DNA from: Diphasiastrum complanatum
Lineage: Eukaryota > Streptophyta > Lycopodiopsida > Lycopodiales > Lycopodiaceae
DNA length: 64,000 nt
NCBI GenBank assembly: GCA_029204225.1
Contig: CM055099.1
Coordinates: forward strand, 45,031,489 to 45,095,488
Direction: 5' to 3'
Shown here: positions 10,960-22,282 of the stretch, one piece after another
Layout of the letters: the number at the start of each line of letters is the position of its first letter
Numbering within the stretch: the first letter of the stretch is position 1
Position numbers and translations under genes: made by a program
The notes under the pieces: model-generated
Told to the model about the DNA's origin: nothing
Seen by the model: only the letters and a program-made list of their open reading frames with translations
The model's database searches: none

Positions 10960-11710
10960 GAACACCTAACCACCTGTGAGAGATGTTGATCATGCTATTA
11001 ACTTGGAGGGTCTAGACATATCAACAAGGCAACTTACAGGCTATCAGCTGTTGAGAGAGAAGCAATGGCCAGGCAGGTGGAAGAGCTTCTACAAACCAAA
11101 TTCTTTTGTCAAATTCAGTAACCATTTGCTTCTCCTTTGGTCAAGAAGATAGGTTTTCTAGAATGTTCGTTGATTATCAAGACTTGAAAAAAATTACTGT
11201 GAAGAACAAGTTTTCCATGCCAAGGGTGGATGACATGTTCAGAATAACCAAATGGAGGCAAATTTTTTTACCAGAAAACTGACCTAAAGTTAGGGTCAAA
11301 GATGGGGCTGCATTCTAAACTGCATTCAGAACTGACAGAGAACTTTATGAATTCAAGATGATGGCATTTGGTCTTTCAAAAGCACCAGCTACAATTTCAA
11401 TTAGGATTCCACAGCCATTTCTTTTCAAATATGTAGTGGCCTTCTTTGATCACATATTGGCATACCGCCGGACCAGAAATGTGCACTTGAGGCATGTGGA
11501 AAATATTCCAAAGCCTACAAGGGTGTACCATCTTTTTGCTAAGTTCTCTAACTGTGATTTATGGCAGATCAGTTGAGATATTTAGGTTACATCACTGGTC
11601 AAAAAGGCAATACAGTGGAGACAAACAAAATCCAGGTAGTCAAGGAATGCACACTTCCTATGAATATCTTACTCAGTCAAGAAGATTCTTAGGGTTGCAT
11701 CCTTTTAAAG
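10960..11710 (+). pseudogene. Ty3/gypsy reverse transcriptase remnant
   Basis: Across shifting frames one reads Y-R-L-S-x-x-E-R-E (11040), P-F-A-S-P (11128), V-D-Y-x-D-L-K-K-I-T-V-K-N-K-F (11172-11215), F-K-M-M-A-F-G-L-S-K-A-P-A-T (11354-11395), F-F-D-H-I-L-A-Y (11441-11466) and H-L-R-H-V-E (11490). These are consecutive RT motifs. The catalytic pair that should read F-D-D reads F-D-H, so the active site is lost. Flanking gag, RNase H and integrase are not seen. The remnant lies within what may be a very long intron of the oxidase gene. Confidence 0.8.
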
Positions 11711-11866
11711 GGAGTTTGTTGGGAGCAAGTTCACTGTCAAACTTGATCATAGGACATTCAGACATGTATGTGAACACTATATAACCATATAAATGGCGTC
11801 CCCCAATGTGATTTGATGAAAACATCAATCTCAGATGAACAAAACTCTTAGCTCACTTGCTATTAC

Positions 11867-14293
11867 CTGCTCCTGTTGCTCCTGTGACGGAACTACATCG
11901 ATCAAGTTCTTGAGACTCAAATGAGGAGGCAAAGCAAATCTGCAATGGGTGGAAGAAGCCTTAGCTTTAGAAGAGATTTGTGTGGATAGATATAATGCTC
12001 ATCACCAGCATCATTGAGAATATAGTTCATGTTAAAAATTGATTCTTGTCACCAGTAATGATAACATCAGCCTCAAATCCTTGCTAATTTGAAAATTGTA
12101 TCTTCTTATTCAACTATTTTCTTGGATGAGTTTTGAAGTAGACCTGTTTTTTTTGTCAGCTTCTCTGTGTCCTAGCCTTGGAGTGTCAACAGTAAGTACG
12201 ATTGCCTTGTAGCCTGATTTTTCTGCTCGTTGGACCAGCTGAATTGCATTTGTTTTGTTGAAAATCTGTCAGCTAGATGCAGAAACAGAGAACTTGGTTG
12301 GCAACACCTCATTTACTGCAGACATCAGACAGCTTTAAGCACCACCTCTGTATGAACCTACAGAGGCTACACTAGGGTGGTAGACTCCGCTGTTGTGACC
12401 ACTCTTCTTTTCAAAATAGGAAATACAGATTTGTGATGTTGAACAGAGGTATTTCTCACAGGAATGGAAGAGTCTCCAGAAAGCTAGATATTGGTTAAAT
12501 ATTAAGAAAAAAGACAGCTTGCACTGTGGCTTGCATAACCAAATTGCAACCAAATAAAACTAACCCATTAACAGTGATTCATAGACACGATGAAAGGGCA
12601 CAATATCATAGCAGCATGCATTATTGAGAGAGAACTGTGCCACAAGTGGGAACAAGGCGAAGGATGTCAATAAAAGTAAATGAGTTAACAAATGTAACAG
12701 CTCCTTCAGTATCACATACAAAGAACCAAGCAAGATACACATGGAGCTCAACCTTGTCTATTGTTATCTTCTATTCTTATCACTAAAAACTGACACTGAC
12801 TATTAGTTTAGAACTGCAGATTGGAATCCTCAAAAGTGGCCTAATAGCTTTATAAGAAACAACATCAGAAAATTAAATAGATAACCTCCTTGTAATAGTG
12901 CCATCAATGAGCTTCAAGGGCTTAAAAGGTATCAGTTCTCAAATGAATAGAGAGAGAGAGAACATAATCAACGCCTTAAAGCTAACAGTACAAGAGAGAA
13001 CATGATATACTCATGGCACAAACGCTGAAGAGCATAAACAAATGATAAATGTAATTCTGTTGTAGATCTTCCTTATCTGGAGAATGTTCAATTGCATAAT
13101 GAACCCTCCAATTTGCACATAAAACTTCAAAACCTAGAATCATAGAAGCTCACATTATTGTATTAGTAAAGTTGTCCAAAAGCATTGTTATTTGAACAAT
13201 GAGCAAAGAAAATGATAAGAAAAGAATAAGGAAAACTCACATATAACTGAAAGAAACGTATGCCAGAATTTAATTGAGCAACTTCTTCAATGCTGCTGGT
13301 GGCTCCAGTTGAGAGAACCTGTACAACAAAATATGATACCATATACTTGGTCTTGCAAATAATCACCTAATACTGGTCCAGAGAACATGAGCTCAATGTG
13401 AAATATGGCATGATACGAGATGACTTTTCTTGATAGAACAACTTTGTACTTCAAAAAATACAAAACAAGATAAAATTATCCACAAAGTCAAGCTTTCAAC
13501 TAAAATATAGCCATCTAGAGGACTTTACCATGACTGTGCCTGCAGCAGCCGCAGCCTGTGCAGTGGCTAGCTCTCCTGTCAGCAGGATGGGACAGTGCTT
13601 TCCGTTAGAAGAGTTTCAATAATTGCTCATGAATAACAGATTAAAACTCAGTCAAATTCTGCAGGAGGACAACATACCGTCTGGATGTGCCATTTTGTGC
13701 ATTGAAGTTGGAGCGATCATGACAGGCATGGTAATATCAAATCCTAGCACTCTCGTACTTAGATCCACATTGCTAACATCCAGTAGTATTCGTGGCCAAA
13801 TTCTGAGCCCATACACCATCAAGGGAAACAATTGGCAATTTGGTAATAAGCTTCCAAAGAACTAATAATGAGGTTTTACTTGCAATGCATGTTCAATGGC
13901 TGTGCCGTTTTCAAACATTATGTGGACAGTTAAAACTTTAAAGTTTCCCTTAAGAATCTTAAAACTGAAAAGAGCAATGCAATAATAACCAATCACTTCA
14001 TAATAGTGTCCAAATACACATTTATTCTGTCTGGTTATAAAACTGGAAAACCATATAATCCTTAAATGAATGTAATGCCAACGAAGACTGTGTGAGAGCA
14101 TGCAATTAACATGCACAGCAGATGCTGAAAAATAGATAGGTCTCAACCTGATTGTTTGATATGCTCTCTCATTTTCTTCCAGTGTCCACTCATCTTCGGC
14201 CCCTGAAGCATAAAAGCCATAAACCATCTTTGGGAGCTTCTGCTTTGCCAGCACCTGAAACTCCTTCACGTTTACCACATCCGTTGCCATCAT
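11867..14293 (-). CDS. (S)-2-hydroxy-acid oxidase (glycolate oxidase / HAOX-like), exons 1-6, 3' part missing
   Basis: FMN-dependent enzyme that oxidises 2-hydroxy acids to 2-oxo acids with H2O2, normally in peroxisomes. Reverse-strand exons are 14293-14148, 13802-13678, 13575-13529, 13318-13241, 12265-12144 and 11939-11867. Each is bounded by AG and GT and all phases join, giving 197 open residues of about 365. Recognised blocks are K-L-P-K-M-V-Y-x-F-Y-A-S-G-A-E-D (exon 1), P-R-I-L-L-D-V-S and [16 protein letters not shown] (exon 2), A-T-S-S-I-E-E-V (exon 4), [13 protein letters not shown] (exon 5) and F-A-L-P-P-H-L (exon 6). Phe where glycolate oxidase has Tyr24, and N-V-K-E-F-Q near the start, favour the HAOX branch. 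The exons carrying the catalytic Lys, His and Arg are not found in the 11.8 kb below. They lie across a retroelement-filled intron, outside the window, or are lost. Confidence 0.88.
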
Positions 14294-14299
14294 CTTCAA

Positions 14300-14640
14300 T
14301 TGCTCTTATTGCACTTCAGAATTGCTCAGGAAGTACTATAAGAATCCAACAAAACAGCTATCATCATCCACATTCTCTAACAATTAAAAGGAAAACACTA
14401 AAGTGTCATACCACACTAAGAGAAGTGTTGTGATGATAACCTAATATGTATAGTCACTAATGAAGTTGTATCTTCTAGCAAAACATACCACTTTTTGAGT
14501 GGATGGGTGGTCATGTTTTTATAGGAACGTTGTCGATTATAAAGTGATTGATAGATTGCAATGAGATGAACGCTAAAAGTTTTGGTCGCTCGCACTTTTC
14601 TTTTAGATTGTATAAAAGCATTGGCTTGTGTCATAAAAAA
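14300..14640. promoter_or_regulatory. Upstream region of the oxidase gene
   Basis: Lies 5' of the oxidase start on the reverse strand, so it should hold its 5' UTR and promoter. No TATA box or named element stands out clearly. Confidence 0.35.
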
Positions 14641-14650
14641 ATATTCATCC

Positions 14651-14715
14651 GACGGGGTTGGCTTGGTTGGTTAGCTTGGGATTCAAAATTTAGTTCGTCC
14701 CTGGAAACCAATACG
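14651..14715 (+). repeat. tRNA-derived SINE-like fragment
   Basis: Has an A-box-like TGGCTTGGTTGG (14669-14680 region) and a degenerate B box (AGTTCGTCCC), followed by TGGAAACCA as in the copies at 33.5 and 35.3 kb. No flanking duplication was seen. Diverged third copy of the family. Confidence 0.5.
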
Positions 14716-14719
14716 CATT

Positions 14720-15620
14720 AAACAAAATATTACAATAGTTTATGAAGCACAATAAACTCGAAAGGCTCATTTTCAATTTCTACATGTAAGGGCATTATCA
14801 AAGAATGGTTTCTTTGTGATTCAGCCTTTTAAAACAATCTGTAACTCCTTTTTGTTTCAATGGAAACGTTAACCAATGCTAAATTTTGTAAAATAAAAGG
14901 CTCTAGTTGCAAGAGCTTTCATATATAATTAGGTGATTTGAATACAATACACCTGATTCTATACTTATTTTTGGACACAGCCCATATCTTCTTCAATTTA
15001 TTTTCATATGTATGTTGTCATAGAAAGGTATTGCTTAAGGCATATGGAGATATATCATTCGTTACTACTATATATTTTTTGTGCAAAAGAAGTCGCGCTA
15101 CCACAAGTGGAGAAGCACACTTCATTGCTTTCACTAGATTAGTTGTTATTTATATTCGTTCAACATTCATTTGTAAAATCTCGTATGTTGTTTTTATTGA
15201 AAACTCTAAAAATTATCTTTTTTTTTTTACTATTACTTGTTTAGCAATCATTCGTTTTTTTTCATAGATGACATCATGAACTGAATAGGATCAATGTAGT
15301 GCTAAAATTCACACAAGTTTAATTTGATGTAATTGGATCTTTCCAAAACTTAGAATCCAAAGTGATTTTTGTATGTATACCCATGTACTCTTTGAGGAAT
15401 TAAATCAAGAAATCGAGTTTTTCTACACATTGTTTTGTCGCGGCAAGTTGAAGCTTCGTAGTACTTTCAATTTTTGGTGTGTAATAGGTGTGAAAGATTC
15501 GACTAGTTTCATCACATTTTGTTATATTTCCATATTTGGCATATTGCGGCCAAAACTTGTTTTAGACTTAGAGGTTGACTTTTCAAAGTTCATTAGTCTA
15601 AATTTCATTTGAATAAACAC
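14720..15620. other. AT-rich non-coding stretch
   Basis: Short open frames exist but have no recognisable motif, splice context or codon character. I see no gene here. Confidence 0.45.
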
Positions 15621-15629
15621 TTTTTGAAA

Positions 15630-16149
15630 GTGTGGGGAAGTTAGAATGCGAGTTTGAGTAGATTCAATTTGAATAGTTGGGTACATTGAATCTAGACCCA
15701 AAATTAGTAAGGTTAGCATTTTGGAGGGAAAGCCAAGTGGCCAAATAGGATTTGGACCTGTTATAAAAGGATGTAACTCGTGGAGAGAGCAATCTTCTCT
15801 CTTCTCTATCTCATTTCATGCTTATACATGGTTCTCTTGGGTTCTACTATCCATTGGTGCACTATCTTGGTGATTGCTTGCAATTCTATGTGTAGAATGG
15901 TCTATATTTGCTATTTTTGGATCCACACGTGTGAAATATAGTAGCTTGCTGATTTTGTATGGACAGCAACAGTACATAATCATTTCATTCAAGTTTGATC
16001 AAGTTCTATTGGTGTTTGCATCTCAATTTGTGTGTAGATGCTGATTTTTCTACATTGGTGAGATTGGTAATGTATTTCTCTTTCTAACCAAAGATCATTC
16101 AAGTAGATTGGATCTTAAGGATCTGAAATCTTTCACATGGTATCAGAGC
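15630..16149 (+). repeat. Ty1/copia 5' LTR with primer-binding site
   Basis: Ends TTTCACA at 16137 and is followed immediately by TGGTATCAGAGC (16138-16149), the initiator Met-tRNA primer-binding site. A TATA box (TTATAAAAGG) lies near 15760, and a palindromic CACACGTGTG at 15924-15933. The left end is approximate. Confidence 0.75.
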
Positions 16150-16737
16150 TTGTGTTTCACGTTATGAAGGAGGAAATCAGATCTATCAATGATTTGGTGA
16201 AGATATCAAATCAAGAGCATGCTAGAGAGGATTCTACACCAAAATCGGATTTTTTGCCTTTGTAGATTGGATCTTTTGTAGATCAAAACACTAAATAGGT
16301 CAATACACTTGTTCAATTCCGATTTTTGAATTCACATACTGGATTTGGCCGATTTTTGGATCATTGGATCAGCCTGGGTGGTGGCTTATAGATTGCATAT
16401 CAAATTTTCAGCATTTGCATGTAGATTTGGAATAGTCAATTTTTTGTGATTTTGTCAAAACCCTAATTTTGATTGGATCTCTAGATAATGAGGTTGAAGG
16501 ACTTCATTTGAGTGTGTTTCAATCTTAGGAAGTGGCAAAAGTCATTAGATTGAGGATAGATCATAGGTTGATGAAGATTCCATGATTCTATGTGTTGATT
16601 TGCTTGGATAAGTGCTAGAAGAGAATTTGTGAGATAGTTTCAATTCTTAGTGATTTCTTTTGAAAGCATTTGTTGTTGTTCAAAGGAGTGCTTTGTGCAT
16701 TGAAGCAGGTTGAAAGAGAAGATCAGGTCATTGCTAC

Positions 16738-17083
16738 ATGGCAACCTCAATTGGAGTTTTGTTGGAAGCCAATGATAGGCTTACCTCAAGTAACTATTCA
16801 TTGTGGAAAGTGAGGATGGAGTCACTTCTTGAAATTAATCATGTTTTGGATATTATTGGAGGTTTGGAGGAGATACCATCAATACAACAAGATCAATTGA
16901 GGTAGGGCCAAGAAGGCTCTACACATGATAAAGATGAATTTCACCAATGAACTTCTCAAGGAAGTTGGTAAGTGCACATCATCTTTGGAAGCTTGGAATT
17001 CATTGAAGAAGCTTTATGAATCCAAGTCTACTTCTAGAGTGCTGACTCTAAGAAGGCAAATCTTTTCTTGTTTGCAAAAAATA
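16738..17083 (+). pseudogene. Ty1/copia Gag, N-terminal part
   Basis: ATG at 16738 follows a leader of about 590 bp after the primer-binding site. Motifs typical of the UBN2/copia gag are N-Y-S-L-W-K-V-R-M-E (16794-16820), then in a shifted frame M-N-F-T-N-E-L-L-K-E, W-N-S-L-K-K-L-Y-E-S-K-S-T-S-R-V and L-R-R-Q-I-F-S. A TAG at about 16902 and a frameshift near 16910 disrupt it. It stops at 17083, where foreign AT-rich sequence begins. The last 89 bp also occur in inverted orientation at 20612-20700. Confidence 0.85.
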
Positions 17084-17139
17084 TAAAATAAAAGTCGCGA
17101 AAAATATTAGCAAAATACTAGAAAACAATAAAAAAAAAA

Positions 17140-17550
17140 AAATTCTGGTCAAAGGTAGTATTTCTTTAGTCTTGACCCATTAATACGTGTAGGTAACAGT
17201 TCACCTTCAAGTGATTGAAGTTGTACAGAACCATTCTCAGACACCTCTATGACTTTATACGGTCCAAGCCATCTCATATGGAGTGATGTCGACTGTCATA
17301 TATCAGTGCAAAGTCATCAGCTTTAAGATCACACTTCTTAATATGACTGTCATACTTCTTCTTTCTTTGTTCTTGGATTTCCTTTGTTAATTTTTGTGAT
17401 TTCTCATGAGCTTCAGCTAGTTCTTCAATATTCGTCAACCTTTTGTTTATACATTCTACATCTGTTCGTTGAGCTTGAATACAAAAGTTTTCATCTCAAA
17501 TTCAATTGGCAAAATAGGATGCATACCATACATAAGAAAATATGGTGTCT
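17140..17550 (-). pseudogene. Ty3/gypsy integrase C-terminal fragment
   Basis: Reverse strand. Closely related along its length to 47150-47520. Translation gives P-Y-F-L-M-Y-G-M-H-P-I-L-P-I-E-F-E near 17545-17500, a helical R-L-T-N-I-E-E-L segment, and L-G-P-Y-K-V-I-E-V-S-E-N-G near 17265-17220. These are the end of the integrase core and its C-terminal domain in a Tat/Athila-like gypsy clade. The rest of the element is absent here. Confidence 0.7.
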
Positions 17551-18050
17551 GCGAAATTTTCGAAAAATTTTCTTGACTTCTCTCAATCTTTCAATATAAT
17601 TTTTGAAGTATTTTCGAGAATTATTTGCGACACTAAATTTGTTAGTTAAATTTTCGTAAATCATTTTCAAGAATTTTTCTAAGAATCTTTTCTAGCGTTT
17701 TCTCCAGTTATTCGAGAAATTTTCTAGTATGTTGCTAAAATTTTCGAGAAATTTTCGTGAGTTTTTGTATCATTTTTTTTTTTAGGTTTCTGCGAGAAAG
17801 TTTCGCAAAACTTTCTAGAATATTTCTAGCATATTTTCGAGAATCTCTCGACCTACTTTTTGTATTCCTCCATTAAAGATGATGGCCACGTGATCATCAT
17901 TTTTCACACGTGTGTACGCTCACATATCAAACATATATTGTTTTTTTTTTTAATTTTTTGTTCTTTTCACAAACGGTCTTCCGTCATTAAAGATCGATCT
18001 GCCAAATTATAGTTTCAAACACTGAGCCATGCACATCCTCCATAAATGGA
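17550..18050. repeat. AT-rich tract with many TTTTCGAGAA-like words
   Basis: Degenerate TTTTCGAGAA / AATTTTC words recur about a dozen times between 17545 and 17860. No coding potential. Confidence 0.5.
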
Positions 18051-18089
18051 AGTGACAGATTGTGAGAAATTGGCAAAAATCTAGCTTGG

Positions 18090-18830
18090 TATTTTTTATG
18101 ATAGAAGTTTGTAAGTGAATCTCACATGTGTGGAGGATGTTCCCACGTGTGGAGAATTGTAAAGTAAATCAAAATGTTTGATATAGGGGTCTCATAGAAT
18201 TTCATAGTCAAGCATTTAGGTGTAGGATGTTGATAGGGTCAAATTTGGCATAGATGGCAAATTATCCATTTCCACTTGTAATGCCACTATTGAGCCAAAA
18301 TAGAGCCAAACTTGTGCCAATTAGAGTGTAGACAAGTGTCATGCTTTTTTTTGATGAAGCTTAAGAGGTCCAATAGGATTTAGAGGTGGAACCTTGTGAG
18401 GTCCAATAGAAAATTGAGGTGTGCTTGAATATAGTCCAATAGAATGTAGAGGTGCATGGATCAATGGTCCAATAGGATTAAGAGGTGGCAAAGTGTGATC
18501 CAATCATAGTTAAGCATAGTGGTAGCTCATGAATCTATTAGTATCATTGTACTCCTCCTTTTGGATCTAATTGATTTTGAGATTGAGTGGATTTTGAGTG
18601 TCATTCTACCCGAGGAGAGCAGCTTGTTTTTACTTAGAATACTTTTGGAACACTTCCCACACGTGTGAGTGAGAGTTGGAAGTGATTGAATGCATGTAGT
18701 AGTGTGTTTTTGCTATAGAATCAAAGATAGATCTTGAATCTCAATCTAGTCTTGATCTTGGTGCATCTACACACCTTAGGAGATCACAAGTACATGTAGT
18801 GGACAATCCACACGTGTGAAATTCAACACA
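18090..18830 (+). repeat. LTR-like block with CACACGTGTG motifs and a 33-bp CCAAT repeat
   Basis: Forward relative of 9620-10440. Contains four successive degenerate units of about 33 bp built on GGTCCAATAG and AGAGGTG at about 18368-18500, and palindromes CACACGTGTG at 18658-18667 and 18809-18818. No primer-binding site was found at its end, so it may be a solo or truncated LTR. Confidence 0.45.
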
Positions 18831-19199
18831 GATGTCATGTCACCATGCCATGTCATCATCTCTTCCACACCGCTACTGCATATCCGAGTTATTTTTCATT
18901 TTCTTCCTTACACTTTTGGCCTGCGAGTTTATGCTTTCCTACGCTTATTCTCTTTTGTGATCAAAGCTCACTCAGACGAACTATTGCGATCTACGGAGCT
19001 GTCGTCAAACATTCGACCAATGGCTTCTGGATCAAGTTCTAGTTCTACCATCATTTGGAAAGCACGCGTAGGAATCCGCCTGGGTCTTATTTGGATCGAT
19101 GCAGGTTGGGTGATCTGAAAGTGCAATCATCCTTTCTGAAGTCAACACAAAATCTGTGAACTCCATCCACTCAATTTCTGAGGTGGACTTCAAAGTTCA

Positions 19200-20705
19200 T
19201 GTGCGAGGCCAATTCTTCACTATCTTGATGTTGTATACTCCCTCTTGATCCCATGCTCATCACAAAAGGCCTTGAACTTGTTAGATATGTACTCACCACC
19301 ATTGTCACCTCTCAAGCACTTGATCTTTGTAGAAATTGGTTCTCCCTTGCATTCTTGAACTTGACAAAGACATCATACACTTCATCCTTGCTCTTTAGTA
19401 GATAGATCCAACAAAATCTACTAAGATCATCAATGAATGTTACATACATCTTAGCTCCACTATTGCTAATTGTAGTAAATCCATGAATATCTGAGTGTAC
19501 AAGTTGAAAAGGCTTTGTAGATCTAGAAATAGATCTAGTAGTCTATGTGACTTAGACAAAGCACAAGACTCACAAACATGCTTGTCATTACTTAAGAAAC
19601 TTGGAAGACCAATCACAACCTTCTTCCTTGCCATTACCTCCAATGACTTGAAGTTGAGGTGTCCCATCCTTTTGTGCCAAACCTCCTTGCAACACATCCA
19701 ACTTGGTTAGCAATAACACAAGCATCAAGTTTGAACAACTTCCTTTGCCTTTTACCTTTTCCAATCAAGACATCCTTCCTTTTGATCAAACAAGCATCTC
19801 CATCAAACTCCACTTTGCGGCCCTTCCTTAGAATTTGACTGACACTAAGCAAATTCTTGGTAATAGATGGAATAGACAAGACATCCTCCAAATGAACATT
19901 CCTATTTGTAGGGAGAGAAATAGGAATTGTGCCAATCCCTTTGATTGCACACTCACCATCATTGGCCGTGTAGATCACCCTCTTGTCATCTCCATATGCC
20001 AACAAAGAAGTGAAGTACTCTTTGTGAAAGGTCATGTGTGAATTTGCTCCACTATCAATCCACCAAGGATCTAGATCTCCATCAATAGCAAGCATACATG
20101 AAGACATCACAAAAGCATCATCATTTGCATCTTGAACATCCAAACCATCCTCATCAAGAGTAAGATTACCTTGCTTGTCTCCTTGATCTCTCTTCTTCTT
20201 GTAGCACTCACTTGCAAAGTGTCCTTTGATGCCACAATAGAAGCACTTGAGCTTTGATCTATCCTTCTTTTTGCCACTTGAAGAAGCATCCATTTGATCT
20301 TGCCCTTTAGACCATTTGCTTTTGGTTTTGCCCTTGAATTTGCCCTTTGTGAACATAGCATCCTCTTGAAGTGTCGATGTAGATCCACCTCTTGCTTGAA
20401 GCCTATATTCCTCATTGATCAAGATCTCTTGAAGATCCATCAAACTTGGCAAAGTCTTTTGAATAGCAATACTTTGAACAATGTTAGCATGAGCATCCAA
20501 AAAGCCACTAAGAATCACTTGAATAAGCTCTCCTTCCTTAATGCTTTCATCTATGTAAGCTAACTCATCATTCAATGCTTTCATTCTCAAAACAAAAGTA
20601 CTTGGACTTTCTTCATTCTTTTGCAAACAAGAAAAGATTTGCCTTCTTAGAGTCAACACTCTAGAAGTAGACTTGGATTCATAAAGCTTCTTCAATGAAT
20701 TCCAA
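19200..20705 (-). pseudogene. Ty1/copia gag-protease-integrase, reverse strand
   Basis: The reverse-strand frame runs from about 20705 to 19634, then continues in shifted frames to about 19200. Gag: L-Y-E-S-K-S-T-S-R-V and I-Q-V-I-L-S-G-F. Zinc knuckle: C-F-Y-C-G-I-K-G-H-F-A-S-E-C at about 20243-20200. Protease: W-W-I-D-S-G-A-N-S-H-M-T at about 20068-20030. The GAG-pre-integrase segment W-H-K-R-M-G-H-L is near 19680-19655, and the integrase Asp residues are in L-V-H-S-D and L-R-G-D-N-G-G-E-Y (about 19300). The catalytic Glu and all of RT are missing. The gag start is fused to LTR sequence at 20701-20705 and so lacks its own N-terminus. Confidence 0.88.
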
Positions 20706-20825
20706 TCTACTTGAATGATCTTTGGTTGGAAAGAGAAATACACTACCAATCTCACCAATGTAGAAAAAACAACATCTACAGACAATTTGTGATGCAAACA
20801 CTAATAGAACTTGACCAAACTTGCT
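20706..20825 (-). repeat. LTR fragment fused to copia gag
   Basis: The reverse complement matches the forward LTR at about 15990-16112 almost base for base, ending within AGTAGATTGGA. Gag follows directly without leader or primer-binding site. Confidence 0.75.
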
Positions 20826-20829
20826 AGAG

Positions 20830-21620
20830 AAAATAAAAATTAAACTGTCCTGACTTACTTGTCCATGTTGGTAGAGAAATTTTTCTTGAAAAAAATAAAA
20901 AATAGGATTCTTGTTGGTGGGTCACACCCATGATCAAATTAATAAGATGTTGAGTTGTTTTTCCAAAAGACTAATACTCAAGAAGGCATTTTCTCTAGTG
21001 CTTCAGAGCATTGTTGAAGAATCATACGTGCCAAAGCCAAACGTGTTGTTAATCAGACACACATGATTTTCGTGAATATATTAAGACGTCCAATAAAATA
21101 GATCTCTATGTTGCTACTATTAATGACATTACCTTTCAACACTAGTTCAAAATCAAATGTAATGAAACTGACATCACATTGCTATGGGGCAAACAATTTT
21201 CAAGTTTAGTTTCATGGCTATCTCTTGAAGGAGTACGATTTTTGCTTAATATGCCATGGGGCCAAATCAAGCTTGCTACGTTGTCTCCCTTGAGGTCCAT
21301 GCTAGAAGAACAAAAGGCACAAAGAGTGCATCGTGAGATTGATCCATTTGGCTCATTAATATTCAAGCAGCTTATCAATTTTTTGATGAGTTTGATTAGC
21401 AATGGTGGATGGACTTTTTTGAGGAACAAAACATCAGTTGCTCAATCTTGAAGACGCATCAACAATTAAAGAATTTCAAGTTCTGAATTGAGAGGCATCA
21501 GTGCAAATTCTTTAGAAAATTTATTTTGAAAAAAATATATGTATAATATAATTTAGGCCCTTTTGTATTTTAGTGGCGTTTGGACTTTCAAAAATCATGT
21601 GTTGTCTTGAAATGCTATGT
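20830..21620. other. No recognised gene
   Basis: A 90-codon forward frame at 21179 and its antisense have no motif I know. The stretch may be host DNA between copia copies or decayed element sequence. Confidence 0.35.
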
Positions 21621-21624
21621 GGTA

Positions 21625-22282
21625 TGTGTTAGATTTTACAATTTTTATCTTGTAAATGCAATTTGTTTGATATCTATGTGGATCCACATGTGTGAGGACC
21701 TGTCCACACGTGTGAAATGTCACTCATAATATTTACATCCATTTTACTTAGACTTTATTTGAGTCAAATGTCAAATCTCCTAAATTGTAGGAGTTATCTC
21801 CTAGATTGTAGAAATCTAGAAGGTCAACACTAACCACCAATGGTGATGTGGCAAATTAGATAGATCTTATTCAAAGTGTATATGGATGAGTACAATGAGA
21901 TGTCCCACACATGCTGCAAGTAGCCTAGAGATAAATTATGATGATTGTGTACTTGATCCATGATGGATCCATTGTGAGGTTAATGATAAACATTGATTTG
22001 GGAGCAATCTTGGTGTTTTCGCTCTATTAAGCAAGTTCTTTGTGGATGATTGCTTAGGATTTCTCAAGTAAACTTATTTGTTGTTATTAGGCCGTACACT
22101 TGTTGTAATTCACACGTGTGAAGCCTTTGGATCATTACTTTTGGTTGTTCTTGCTTGGATATATAGAAATTGTCAAGTAGAAGCTAGATTTGGATGCTAG
22201 TTTTTGATATATATCAAGTTACCAATCATCTTATTCATCTTTTGTAGATAATATTGAGTCCATTTCTCTGAAATTTCACATG
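21625..22282 (+). repeat. 5' LTR of the second forward copia copy
   Basis: Ends TTTCACA, followed by TGATATCAGAGG at about 22279, a one- to two-base variant of the Met-tRNA primer-binding site. Contains CACACGTGTG at 21705-21714 and 22111-22120. A leader of about 600 bp separates it from gag at 22896. The left boundary is approximate. Confidence 0.62.

Noticed and set aside
12335-12751. Extra reverse-strand open frames in the oxidase region
   Set aside because: They fall in the intron between oxidase exons 4 and 5 and match nothing in the enzyme family.
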